NCBI GenBank assembly: GCA_033807695.1
Contig: CM066304.1
Span: 1,054,001 to 1,118,000 of the forward strand
Length of the DNA stretch: 64,000 bases
Direction: 5' to 3'
DNA from: Daedaleopsis sinensis
Lineage: Eukaryota > Basidiomycota > Agaricomycetes > Polyporales > Polyporaceae
Shown here: one piece after another, positions 32,985 to 44,593 of the stretch
How the letters are laid out: each line of letters opens with the position of its first letter
Numbering within the stretch: the stretch's first letter is position 1
Program-made: the position numbers and the translations under genes
Notes under the pieces: generated by a model
Seen by the model: the letters and a program-made list of their open reading frames with translations, nothing else
Databases searched by the model: none
What the model was told of the DNA's origin: nothing

Positions 32985-33173
32985 GAGAACACGACGGAGG
33001 ACTGGTACCGCTGGGCGCCGTGAATGTATCGTGAGTACCTGCAGGTTTCGTTGCATCAAGATGCTATCTGTATAAACTGAGAACACGACGGAGGACTGGT
33101 ACCGCTGGGCGCCGTGAATGTATCGTGAGTACCTGCAGGTTTCGTTGCATCAAGATGCTATCTGTATAAACTG
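32985..33173. repeat. Perfect 94-bp tandem duplication
   Basis: Two identical copies (32985-33078 and 33079-33172) beginning GAGAACACGACGGAGGACTG. They lie about 300-500 bp upstream of the fucosyltransferase-like gene. Confidence 0.95.
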
Positions 33174-33427
33174 CTCATATGAAATGTTCAGTGCACGATG
33201 TTCCCAACGGATATTAGAGAAGCCGTAGCCGCGGAGTCAGCAGGGCCCCGCCTCCAGGCTCAGTTCGATCATCAGCACCTGGCAGTAGTCAAGGCCTCCT
33301 ACGCCCTCGGTCTAGGATACTCGGATACATTATGAAGGTCGCTTCCTATTGGCTACACCTGTCGACCGTTGACCTGTGGACAGCATCGTGTCCGCATGTA
33401 GAGCGCCATAACCGACGAGGGTTTGTG

Positions 33428-33434
33428 TATATAA
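33428..33434 (+). promoter_or_regulatory. TATA box of fucosyltransferase-like gene
   Basis: TATATAA, 45 bp before the ATG at 33479, a normal fungal TATA-to-start distance for a short leader. Confidence 0.55.
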
Positions 33435-33478
33435 GCATTCAAAGTGTCCGATGAGACCCCTTCCACTGCGCCAGAGCC

Positions 33479-35252
33479 ATGCTTCTTCCAAAATTTGTGA
33501 AGCACTCTAAACCCCTGGTCGTGGACAGATTTTATTGGGCCAGGACCCGCTACGCATTCTACTCAGCCGGTCTCATCGTTCTCATCGCCCTTTTCCACTT
33601 CTACAGGCGCCGCCACGCCGAGCCGACTCTAGCCCACGTCGAGTCTGACTGGCAGGAGTATCCTCCTCCTCCTGTTCCAGAAGTGCCTCCCCCGCCGCTC
33701 TTCAGCGAGTTCCACGACGCGGAACTTCGACTACCCCAACAAGATTGGAGCAAGACCAAACCATCGGAGAACGAGAGATTTTTTTTTGCAGCAAGTCATG
33801 TAGACGGTGTGTCGCTGTCACGTTTCAGAAGAGGTAGCTAGATCTCACGCAGATAGCGTAGGGCAGGGTTGGGGGAACGCATTGCAGGAGCATATACTAA
33901 ACGCTTACCTAGCATATCGCTCGGGACGATCGTGAGCAACCTTTGCATCTCTCATCCTCCCTTCAAATGGCTGCTTAGTACACTCACATATCGCAGATTC
34001 GTAATGAACAACTACACGTGGAACCCCGACGGATCCCTGTACACGAAATTCAACTCGGTCAAAGACATACCCTCGCAGATACCTTACTCTGCTCTTCTTC
34101 GAGGTATCCGCAGCCCCTGTCTCATCGTTATGCTAATCCGTTGACGAGAACATGACAAGGTCCTATTACTGGCGAGCCGTTCCCGAGCGGAGACCGCGCA
34201 CCTCTAGCTGTCAGCGAAGTCTACTACGACCATATCTGCCCTACAAAACACGAAATCAATCGCGTCAAGGTGATTGAGAAATTATCGACTCAAGATCAAA
34301 ACTCGGCCTCAGGCCTCACGGATACGTTCTCGCGCTTGCTCATTGAGTCGGAACACCCATGCGTGGAGATCTCGAAGTCCACGGGGGCTATCTACGGTCA
34401 CAGTCAGTACGTCTCTCTTTCAGATACAGCAAACGAGGCCACACTATCTGTCCTTCTTTAGAACGTTCGGCGCGCGCGGGGCTATGGACAAGATCTGGCC
34501 AGAGTTCGCCGCCTCGCCGATCATGACCCACTTCGGATGGTCCACGCTCATCGAGGTCGCCTTCGACATGAACCGCGATCTCTTCATGCCCAAAGATCCT
34601 CTCGCCCCGTTCCTCTCCACCACGCCTTTCACGACCAGCGCGGAGCGATACACCGTGATCCCCGGGCTGATGGTCGTCCACGTCCGGCGCGGAGACTACG
34701 AGATCCATTGCACGTCGCTCGCACACTGGGCGGAGGACTTCATCAGCATCCTCACGCTTCCAGGTGTGCTCGACCAGTTCACCCCTGCTCCCCGCAAGGA
34801 CCTCCCGAACACGACGGCCGAGAACATCGAGTACTACCGCAGACGCTGCTACCCCACGGTCGAGGAGATCGTGCGCAAGATCGCAGACGTCCGGCGCACC
34901 CCCGCGGCGCAGGGTGTGCGGAGGCTCCACATCATGACGAACGGCCGTCCGCCGTTCATCAGCGACCTGAAGCGCGCACTGTACGACGGGCTCGACTGGG
35001 ACAGCGTCTCCAGCAGCCGTGATTTGACTCTCAACTGGGAGCAGAAGTACGTGGCGCAAGCCGTCGACCAGCTCATCGGGCAGCGAGCGCAGGTATTCAT
35101 TGGAAACGGAGTGCGTGCATTTCACTTGCTCGGAGCGTTGTATAGGCTGGGCTGACTTTCGGTCTCGGTGGCAGTTCTCGACTCTCACGTCCACTACGGT
35201 CACGATGCGCATGGCTAATAAACTTCCCATGGACAGTACACGGTTCTGGTGA
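33479..35252 (+). CDS. GDP-fucose O-fucosyltransferase-like type II membrane protein
   Basis: Six exons: 33479-33806, 33853-33931, 33997-34103, 34160-34406, 34462-35110, 35175-35252. They total 1488 bp, 495 aa, with all junctions GT-AG and in frame. Residues about 24-42 form a single membrane anchor after a basic cytosolic N terminus, followed by a proline-rich stem (YPPPPVPEVPPPP), a Golgi type II layout. Catalytic-domain signatures are GQGWGNALQEHILNAYLAY, NNYTWNPDGS, the nucleotide-sugar motif VVHVRRGDYEIHC and the C-terminal FIGNGFSTLTSTTVTMR ending in DSTRFW. The family transfers sugar, usually fucose from GDP-fucose, in the secretory pathway; the acceptor is unknown. All expected motifs are present, so it looks functional. 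Confidence 0.85.
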
Positions 35253-36613
35253 CATAGTCTAGTACTAATTATTGGGACAATGGTGGATCTTACGCAATAT
35301 TTCGCACTGACTGGGTATCATTGAGCATATAATACTATTACCGCGATCCTTTACCTCGAGATCAGCTCACCGTTTCAAATTTTGTGATAAGTCGTTGCTT
35401 GTCCGTCGGGAGGCTGCAGCGGCCGGCTCATTGACCTGAGTACCGCTTTAGGAAGTCTAAGCGCTGGTGCTCCGACGTTCACCAAAACTAGCTGGTCGCC
35501 CTCCCGGGCCGTAACGGTAACGAGCTGGGAGAGTGCATCATGAGGATCGAACGGCCCATGTTCAGTACGTCTCGGCACTTCCAGACGGTCGACATCTTCC
35601 TTCGTGCAGCTCGTCTCGCCGCTACTTGAACAGCTTAGTAGCATATCTGCTAAAATTAGCTTCAAGTTTATGAGCAAGTGTCACGTTGTCCACCGCAGTG
35701 ACTAACATTAAACTTCAGGTCCACCGTGTTGGTTCTGATCAAGGGGCTGATGACTCGTGCCTAGCTATAGAACCACAGCACGATGGTCGATCGCGATAGA
35801 ACGTCCGACTTGTGGCCTATACGAAGTCGTTAATTGGCCTGCGAGGCTCAGGCACCACTGCGCGATCGCGAGTCCAGGTCAGTTTCGGCATGCTCACCAA
35901 TGTCATGCGAAGTCGAAGTCGAAGTCGAAGTCGCGACACATGCACACGGGGTTCGATATGAAGGGAAGGCTCCTGGAGGCTGGCGGGTGGCCCGCGGGTG
36001 TATTCATATGCCAGGCCACGAGCGCGACCTTCGTCCACTGCACACGTACGAGTGCACTTCGGTCGGGCGTGTTCCAGTTGGGTTAGGTGCTCCTGAACTC
36101 TATGTTGTCAGATCAGTACGTACGTGAGGAAATAACGATACACTTCCAAGCCGATCAAACCCCAATTGCAAGTCCACCGTGAAAGCGCTGCCAGTCGCGC
36201 CCACTGACATGTACAACTCCCGAATCCGGAGAAAGTTCGCCACATGCGCCGAGAAGGACGAAAGCGCGATGACGTTGGCGCACCGCGGCCGTGGACGTGC
36301 GACGTGCATGAGTGAAAGAGGGAGGATGCCAGTCCAACTCACGCTTCTTGCGCACACGCAGCCCGCGCACGCGCCCGCGGACGACAGCACCCAGCGCACA
36401 CGAGGCCCGTCCTACGTAACCGCGAAGCCAGCCGCGCGCACACAGCGTCCGAAATGAAGGCACATGTGTGGCCCTCTGGACGTCTGGAACGCTGGAACGC
36501 TGGAACGCTCCGCGGAATCCAGCTGCAGCGAGCCGCGCACCGCTCCTCGCCCGCCTGACTCCCGAGGCGTCGAGCGCGGCCCCCCAGCCCCAGCCCCAGC
36601 TCAACGTTCAACC
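35253..36613. other. Intergenic, convergent genes
   Basis: This lies between the 3' ends of the fucosyltransferase-like gene and the minus-strand phosphatase. No gene is supported. GAAGTC is repeated four times at about 35909-35934, and the part after 36250 is GC-rich. Confidence 0.5.
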
Positions 36614-37583
36614 TCAACCTCGGCCCATCGACCCCCGCCGCGCGACGGGCTCTGGGGACGGGAAGTCGCGCGCCTCAGGCGGCCACAGCCAATCGGTGAG
36701 CGCCATGAGGGACGAGTACTTGATCGTCGCACGCGAGGGAGACGGCGGGCGCGACGTCGAGCGCGTGCGTGCTACCGGCGGCGCATGTGCCTGTGCGTGC
36801 GCGTGCGCGTGCGTGTGAGAGCGTGGTTGTGGGTGTGTGTGCGCCGGGGCAGGCTTCGCAGGGGCAGGGGTGGTAGAAGACGACACGCTGGGCTTGCGGA
36901 GCTTCCTGCCGCCGCGGAGGCGCGCGGCGTAGATGTCGAGCTGGCGGCGGAAGGAGAGGTTCGGGCAGACGATCTCGCGCTTGGCGATGACGAAGTCGAG
37001 CGCGTCGGGCGGGGCGAAGCCGTGCGCGGCGATGAGGTACGCGCAGACGACGGTCGCGGAGCGCGAGATGCCCATCGCGCAGTGCACCTGTGCGCGGGGA
37101 GGCGGTGTCAGCGCGGCGTGCGGAATGCAGAATGGAGGATATAATGGAGAGAAGGGGCGGGAACGGACGTACGAGAACGACATTGCGCTTGTCCTCGAGC
37201 GCGGACTTGATGAACGCCGTCGTCGTGTCGAGGTGCTGGAGGATGTCGGCGCCCTCGATGTCCTGCAGCGAAATGTGCAGCGTTTTGAGCTTGGGGAGCG
37301 TGTGCGGGTAGCGCGGCCGCTGCTCGATGACGGAGACGATGTGCGTCACGCCGAGCGCGATGAGCTGCTCGTCGTCGACGGCCGTGTAGAGCGAGGAGAG
37401 CCAGAGTCGGGGGAGGATCTCGGACGGTGTGCGGACGATCGATCCTGTGTTGAACGAGGGATGTGAGAGTAGTGGGCGGGGATGGGCGACCATGAGGGAG
37501 GCGTTGCCGGCGGGGGAGGAGAAGGATAGCATGGAGGGAGGAGGAGAGCTGGTGTTGGTTGGAGACGGGGAGGCCAGGTTCAT
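36614..37583 (-). CDS. Dual-specificity protein phosphatase 1
   Basis: Two exons, 37583-37173 and 37087-36614, with an 85-bp phase-0 intron; 294 aa. I chose ATG 37583 (MNLASPSPTNTSSPPP); MVAHPRPLL further in is an alternative. The catalytic domain follows: PSEILPRLWLSSLYTAV, the general-acid loop LQDIEGADILQHL and the Cys-phosphatase signature VHCAMGISRS (Cys about 140, Arg about 146), then AYL..HGFAPPDALDFV. The intron falls exactly before VHC. The tail is rich in His/Ala/Pro (HTHAHAHAQAHAP) and ends in basic residues. It removes phosphate from Tyr/Ser/Thr in target proteins; the target is not known. Paralogue of the gene at 39814. Confidence 0.88.
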
Positions 37584-39813
37584 ATAGCAGCAGCGTCCGA
37601 GAACACCAGCTGCAGGCGTCGCTACTGCGGGCGCGACGATCCCCAGTTGGCAGTTGCCATTAGCAGAAAGCGCAGAAAGCCACTTGTCCCACAGCTTTAC
37701 GGCGCGGGCTGTGTCGAGGCGGTTTGAGGCTAGCAGCACAGGCATGTGACTCCTCGTGCCCTCAGCGACGGATCTAGCTTCGCACGAGAACATTGGACAC
37801 ATGGGCAGATGAGAGCGCGATAGTCCAAGCTTAGATATGAGGATGAGATGGACGCGTGTCAATCTGGCCAATACTGACCGAGGAATGGGGCGCTGTCGAC
37901 CTAGCTTGGCAACTGATACATAGAGCGCGCTATCTCGCATCTGGGCTGGTACCATCTATCTGCTCATGTCAGTACGGGAAATATTGGGCATGGATCCACT
38001 GCGCACATCTATCATCCCGGCGGTCCTCGTGAAGGATCGATAATTAACATGAAGGCAAATAACACACCTGAGTGGCCTACGCGGTGAATAACCGCCTCAT
38101 CTTCGAGCTTTGATGGATGGGTAATCGTAAGTGCATACCACATACCCGAGGACCTTGAACGTAGCTACCTCGAATGGGCTTGTAAGCTGGAGGAGGGGGG
38201 CTGGACTGCAGTCGATTTGACAGTAATAGTCAGGGAGATGGCACTGCGGTGCAGATATCCATTAAGCACGTACAGTACTGGATGTCGGATATCGAAGGAG
38301 ACATTGCTGGTCCTGTCTGAGGATCCAAGAGTGGTCCACCAGGAAATCGTCAATACTTATCTAGCCGGAGGATGAGAGGACACCGCACGAAACGCGCGTC
38401 TGTGATGCGCGTTTCGTATCGGAGACGCGTAAATGCCTGCCCTAAACTGTCCCTGGCCCGTGCGCTGACAGCCTCTGTATATAAGCCTGGATCAGAGACC
38501 GTAACAACTCATACTTACCTTGATGGCACGGTTCCCTTCATGTACCTGGGGTCGTGGGCCGTGGGGGCCTCCCATAGCACGGCGACCTTGTCCGCAGGGG
38601 GACCTCGCGGTTTGTACGGGCTTCGGCTCGTGCATCGTCTCAATATTTCCCTGTCCTGCTTCGGCCCTCGGGCTGGGCAGGCCTTTTTTTTTTCGTCCTT
38701 CCGTGCTCCTAACCCTAACCCCAAGGGCGTCGGTTAAGACTGTACTCGCTATTCAATACTAATACTATGCACACTATACATGTAGTCAGCTTCGAGTGCT
38801 CTCGAGTACTATTCAATGCATGCAACAATATTTGGGCACATCAAAGGGACCTGCAGTTTTACTATGAATCTCAGCTACTCAGTACTCAGTACTCAGTACT
38901 CAGCGTTCTGAGGGGTCGCTGCCATCATTATAGTCACCCGCCGACCATGTCATTGTTGGCAAGATAGAACAAGATTGATGCACATAGCATGTTGTGCTAA
39001 AGCCTAACAAACCGTTACTCCGCGCGCACTGAGCAGAATGGAGGTACCGGTGATAGATATAATTTGATGGCGGTGAGTAGGGAGTAAATATTGGCGTCAA
39101 AGCTATCGCCTTGTGATCCTAACAGTGACAAACAACCGCTTCAAGCAGAATCCGACGCCAGCACTCATGCCTCCCGGAAAATCGAACACAGAAATACCAC
39201 TTCACCTTCGTTATGGTCATCTCATGCTCAGCTTGTGCTGTCTTGCAGAGAGCCAGGGATGTACATCTTGCCGTCTCGCCGGGAAGCTTCAAGGGCTTGA
39301 CAAGTTAAGGAAGGATCGCAGATAGTCACGGTACTACCGTGACTTGCGGCCGAGAACATCACGGTGCGAACTTACTTGTGTAATCGAGCGAAAGTGTATC
39401 TGACATATACTTAGGTCTGGACAAGCACACGTCTGCGAGGGCCCACTCATCGGATATCAGAGTACGGTAAGGGGCTCCCGAGCACCTGGAAATCTACGTA
39501 AGGGAGCTCATCTTTCACAGGTGTTCATTTAAGATTCAGTCCGACCGTGAGCTCGGGTGGTCTCGCTGGGAAGCGCAGCGCTCTGCGGCTGACGCGATTG
39601 CGGAGAGGCGCGGTACTGATCGTAGGGTAACTTGGGTAAGTGTGTGTGGTATTCTGTGGTATTGCGGCCGGGAGTATGGCATAGTGGCTCGCACACGGAT
39701 GGCTGTGGCACGGACGTGCCACTGGCGATTGTAATCATACATTTCTCCTTACCGGTATATATCAACTGACCTTCGAGGTGCCACTAGCAGCCACACTATT
39801 CTCTTGCAACATC
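37584..39813. other. Intergenic between divergent phosphatase genes
   Basis: This 2.2-kb stretch is probably the shared upstream region of the two phosphatases. No gene is supported. A heptamer CAGTACT repeats four times at about 38880-38905. A poly-T run and two TAACCC units occur at about 38681-38720. Confidence 0.5.
39756..39762 (+). promoter_or_regulatory. TATA box of phosphatase 2
   Basis: TATATAT, 52 bp before ATG 39814. It supports that start over the in-frame ATG at 39907. Confidence 0.45.
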
Positions 39814-40894
39814 ATGATAACAAGAACTCGGCAATCCGCACGACCGACCTCAGGTCGCCATATATACCTACCCGAGTCAAGACTGGGACTCAACGGTGCC
39901 TCTACCATGCAATTCGCGCGATATGAAGCCCAATTTCCACTACCACACCATGGCCTCGACGCGCTTGTCCACATCCCGTCCCGGATATTCCCTCGCCTAT
40001 GGCTGTCCTCACGTTCCACGGCTGTGGACGCGACTCAGCTCGCCGCGCTCAATGTGACACACATCGTGTCGGTGATCGAGCGGCAGCCCCAGTTCCCCCG
40101 CATGCACCCATTCCCCACCACGGTGCACTACGCGCTCCAGGACTCCGAGGACGCAGACATCCTCAAGCACCTCGGCTCGGCGACCGCGTTCATCAGAGCG
40201 GCGCTCAACGACCCCCACAGCGTCGTCCTCGTACGTCCTCGTCTTCCCCCACCTCCCGAGCTGCGTGCACGACCCTCTTCTGACTCCGTGACGCTCCACG
40301 ATATAGGTGCACTGCGAGAAGGGCATCTCGCGCGCGCCCACGATCGTCTGCGCGTACCTCGTCGCCGCGTTCGGCTACACCCCCCAGCACGCCCTCGAGT
40401 ACGTCGTCGCGCGGCGCGAGATCGTAGCCCCCACCCGCTCCTTCCTCCGCCAGCTCGCCATCTACGCCGCACGCCTGTGGCAGTGCAGGCCCGCCCAGCA
40501 GCAGGTCCCCAAGGCTCTATCCCCGCCGCCTGCCTCGGCCTCGGCCTCGGCCCCACCGAAGGCTGCAGCCCCGCCTAAGCCTGCCCCGGCGTGCACGATG
40601 CGGTTCTGGTGCCCAAAGAAGGAGCCCGTAGCTGTGCCGCCGTCCGCGCCTGCCCGGGCGCGCGTGCGGTTCCAGCTGCCAGACGATGAGCCCGCCCCTG
40701 CCCCAGCGACACAGCCCGAGCCAACGCCTGCTGTGGACGCGCCGTTGGATGGCGACCATGACCCCTTTTGCGCGTGGGCGCTACGCTCCGATCTTGGGCT
40801 CACGGCGGTCGATCGTCTGACTTCGACGCGCGTGGAGGAGACGGACTGGTCGCTGGTGAGCGTCGAGCGGTACCGGTGGTTCCGGGGAGGTTAG
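39814..40894 (+). CDS. Dual-specificity protein phosphatase 2
   Basis: Two exons, 39814-40230 and 40307-40894, with a 76-bp phase-0 intron; 334 aa. ATG 39907 (MQFARYEAQFPL) is a shorter alternative. It matches phosphatase 1 throughout the catalytic domain: SRIFPRLWLSSRSTAVDA, VTHIVSVIERQPQFPR, acid loop LQDSEDADILKHL and signature VHCEKGISRAPTIV (Cys about 142, Arg about 148). The HCX5R residues are intact, but the serine after Arg is Ala here, which may slow catalysis. The intron is at the same place and phase as in its paralogue. The C-terminal tail is Ala/Pro-rich, then RVRFQLPDDE, and ends with an EETDWSLVSVERYRWF segment absent from paralogue 1. Confidence 0.87.
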
Positions 40895-41541
40895 GGTGTG
40901 TTCAGTACGTGGTAATACCCCAGACCATGTAGCTGTCTGTACTCACCTGCATTGCAGCATGACTTGCCAATCTTCCAGAACTCGCGGTCCGGCTTACATG
41001 GCTTGCTTCTGTTCCAATGCCTCCGCCTCCCAGAATACAGTGGTATCGTACGCGTGTACCGGTACTACACTTCCACAATAACATTGACCTCTATTTAGGA
41101 CTAGTGAAGCTCGCGTGTCTTGAAGGCAGCCGAGCTCTCGATGTACGCGTGTTAGGTTTTTCAGCAAGATCTCGTGCAATGCATAAGACGTCGCATCGTT
41201 AGATAAATACACGGCGGAGGACGCTACAGGCATATGATACAGAGAAGGGTCGTTTCTACGTCAGCGCTTCATACACACTCTTCGTAACGGGAACATCACC
41301 AGCAGACATCAGAGACGTGATCGATCGAAAGCGCGAAGTGCGAAAGGGAGGCAGATACACGGACACACAGCAGGAGACAGCGGAAGGAGATAGAGAGTCG
41401 TTAGAACGCCGTGAGCAGACCAAACCGCGATGGGGACCGGAGGAGACTCTATACGCGAAGGAGGCAGGAGCCACGAGGCGACCAAACGAGACGAAGCGTC
41501 AAGCCTCGGAGGAACAGTCAACTGGGCATCGCCAGCGACCC
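40895..41541. other. Intergenic, convergent genes
   Basis: About 650 bp between the 3' ends of phosphatase 2 and the carboxypeptidase. Nothing supportable seen. Confidence 0.5.
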
Positions 41542-44500
41542 TCAGGCGAAGGCCAACAAATACCCGGCGACGGCCGCCGCTCCCACCGCGAACGCCGACG
41601 CGCCCCCGAGCCCGGCCGCGCCGCTGCGCTTCACGACGTTGAGCTCGCGCGCGGCGCCCGCCTGTGTCGGATGCGCGAGCACGGTCGCGGTCGCGGTCGC
41701 GATGAAGCGGTCCCACGCGGCAACCGTCGCGGCGGCGTACGTAAACGTCGCGGTGGTCGAGATCGAGCCGACGAAGATGCCGCTCTGGCCGCGGATCGCG
41801 TCCACGGCGAGCGCGGCGTCCTCGCCGCCGTCGACGGACACGTCGCCCTTCGGGCCGGTGACGACGAGCCCGGTCGGGTTGCTGCCGAAGATGAACTCGC
41901 GGAAGAGGGTGAGGGCCTGCACGCGGACGCGAGGAGAGCAGAGCAGAGGAAGGTGTCAGCGTCGGGCGTTTTCGGTTGGGGATGGAGGACGTACCCGGCC
42001 AGGAGCGTTGTAGGGGATGAGATGGCCCGCGCCTTCGACGAGGACGTACGTCCAGTTGCGCTCCTGGTGGACAATGCCGGCGTTGAGGCCCTGGTCGTCT
42101 GTCCACGGCGTGGAAGGACGACGAGTGAAGCCTTGGATACCGCCGAAGGTGGTGTTCTGCCGGATGATCAGAACGAGCACGACGTATAATCAAGCCTGTA
42201 AGGCATACCTGGATGACCGCTAGAAGAACGGTCCCTGTCAGTACAGCCATCCTTCCAAGCTTGGGGGAGTGATCAAGGAGACGGACCTTCTGTGCCGCGG
42301 TGCGCGATGAGAGAGTCATCATTGCCCGAGTAGAGCACGATGGAGACCCCGTGCGCGGTCATGTTCGTCGCCAGCTCCGTCAAGAACGCCATCGGTCTAA
42401 CGCCCTGTCAGTATCTTGCTGCATCCATCACTTCCGACGTCAATGCCACTCACTCAACACCTGTGCGTGCCAAAGTCAGCCTCGGCGTTAGAGTGGGGGG
42501 CCCTAGAAGCCGGGGGTACTCACTGGGATCCTCGCCGTTCACCGGGTCTCCAAGGAACGGGTACGGGATCGAGCCCGCCCATCTCTTGCTCGTAGGCGCA
42601 TGCAGAGCAGCCCGGACCTGTGGATCTGTCCGTGCATGTCAATCGCGGCGCACACGGCCAGGGACGACGCCGGAACAGACAGCACTCACTGTTGTAGAAG
42701 CTGGATCCGTCGAGGGGGAACTCCGGGTTCAGTGCGTCGGGGATTTGATAAAACTGCGCAAAGAAGCGAGACGGCGTCAGCAGACGGCTTTGCAAAATGG
42801 GAAGACGAGGAGCTCCGTACATCGAAACCGTCCAAGGTGGCAGGGTTCCCGACGATGTCTAGAAGCCGGCGCATATCATCAGCACCGAGTTCCGCGCGCG
42901 ACGCTAGGAGGCCATGTCAAGTCCGGACTTACTCCAAGGGGCCGAGAAGTTGAGAGCGTAGTCGATCAGCTCGTCATAGATGAAGCAGCCGTACCACGGG
43001 TCGATGGTGCCGTTTGCGCGCATGCTGAGGTCGCGCTTCGCAAGCGCACCTTCCTCGGTGCGTTTGGACTGCGCTGGTGCGGCGAAGGCAAGACGGGAGA
43101 GCGTCTTACGGAAGAATTGGCGGTTCGCCGACAATGCTTGAAACTCGTTCCGAGACGGGTCCGAGGGGTTGACGACCTGCAGGGTCGGGAAATGACCGAC
43201 TTGCGGGTATGTGAAGTTGAGGTCGTAGCCGCATAGGTGCTGTCTAGAGAGCGTCCGGGAATCAGTACCGAGAATGACCGGGGCTTAACAGACGTACTGT
43301 TCCCTGAAAAATTCGTACACGGCAGGGTCGTAGCCAATGAGTTGGGGGTAGGTTTCGATGGTCGTGAGCTACCCATCGGACACGCTCAATCACTCGCAAT
43401 CGGAGATCTGATGAAGTTGGACATACTGTGGGCACGTATTCGAAGACGAGCGTGGACCCGACGGTGCCATCGCCGATAGCAAACTTCGCGATGTTTACCG
43501 GAGGGTTGGTCATCGCGAAGTACGCCTTCATAATGTAGGGCTGACCTCATTGGTCAGCAAGCAGCCCTCGGACGCAATACGGAGCATACTCACAATATAG
43601 GTGCCGGCGTAACTTTCTCCAGTCAAATACAAGGGCCGCTTTGCGAGGCTCGGGAAGACCTTGACGAGGTTCTCGAGAAAGCCCATCTAGACCACGATAA
43701 CGTTCAGTCAATCAAGAGCAAAAGCATAACAAGCCGTCGAACTGCTCACAAAGTCCCGTCCTGTTTCATCCTCGTCGTGTACTGTCAAGATCCTGCCGTC
43801 AGCTCCGGAGCAGCGGCAAGTCAGGAAAGTTTTCACCATATCCAGTCGAGTCGGCAGTGGACCAGCCGGTTCCCCTGCGGAACATGTCAACATTGGCGCG
43901 ACGCGAACTGGGCCAGTTCCCCTTACACAGGCTGATCAATCCAAATGTAGTCTGCTAGGTGGTCGACGCTGAACGTGTTCTCGAACGGCTGACCATTCGC
44001 GTCCAAGTGGATCGGGCCATTCTACGCCACTCTCGTCAGCACTAAAAATGGGCGGGACGCACGACGGCCCATGGCCTCCACCGACCTCGTACGCAAAGCC
44101 GAGGAGACTCGACGAGCCGGGACTATAAATAACGGATGCAGGCGATGTCAGGGGCCGGTGAGTGAGCGTGAGGAGTCGACGTCGGCGTGGAACCGGTACT
44201 CACCCTCCATTGAGCCATATTCCCCAGGGCACGTCGGCTTTCTCGTCCACGGCCGCGGTGAGGGAGCCTTGCTCGTGCTCCCATGCCCAAAAGAACAGGG
44301 TGTTGTTGGGGTGTCCCGGTCGGTTAACCGGGAGGTTCCCCGCAAAGCTGCGGGACAGCGACCAAGTGACGTTGGGCAACGAGTCGGTTACCTCGAAGTC
44401 TGCACGCAACGATGTGTCAGTGGAGCGGGACGCGACGACGAGGTGTGTGCTCACATTGTTGCCACTCAGGGCTGAAGTCGCCGGAGGGTTTGCCGGGATA

Positions 44501-44593
44501 GTCCTGGGGCCAGGTACTCGGGGTAGGCGGGAGCCTGGCGTGCACGGATGACGCTACGATCGCTAGCACCGTGAGTGCGGAGGGCCCCAACAT
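41542..44593 (-). CDS. Serine carboxypeptidase (peptidase S10), secreted
   Basis: I deduce 18 exons: 44593-44455, 44399-44204, 44122-44086, 44021-43927, 43874-43837, 43781-43750, 43686-43594, 43540-43427, 43368-43298, 43243-42933, 42858-42821, 42753-42690, 42625-42524, 42460-42454, 42396-42287, 42219-42209, 42156-41995, 41916-41542. They total 1995 bp, 664 aa, with frame kept at every junction. A signal peptide (to about residue 18, SSVHA) is followed by the S10 domain: WLNGGPGSSS oxyanion region, IWIDQPVGTGWSTAD, nucleophile in TGESYAGTY, catalytic Asp in YSGNDDSLIAH and His in EGAGHLIPYNAP. It cleaves C-terminal residues from peptides at acid pH. The hydrophobic C terminus (AAGLGGASAFAVGAAAVAGY) suggests a GPI or membrane anchor, so it may stay at the cell surface. 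Confidence 0.88.

Noticed and set aside
36614..37183. GC-rich long frames in several phases over phosphatase 1
   Set aside because: Shadows caused by high GC; only the frame with the HCX5R motif is supported.
38705..38722. TAACCC repeated twice, telomere-like
   Set aside because: Only two units, flanked by unrelated sequence; no array.
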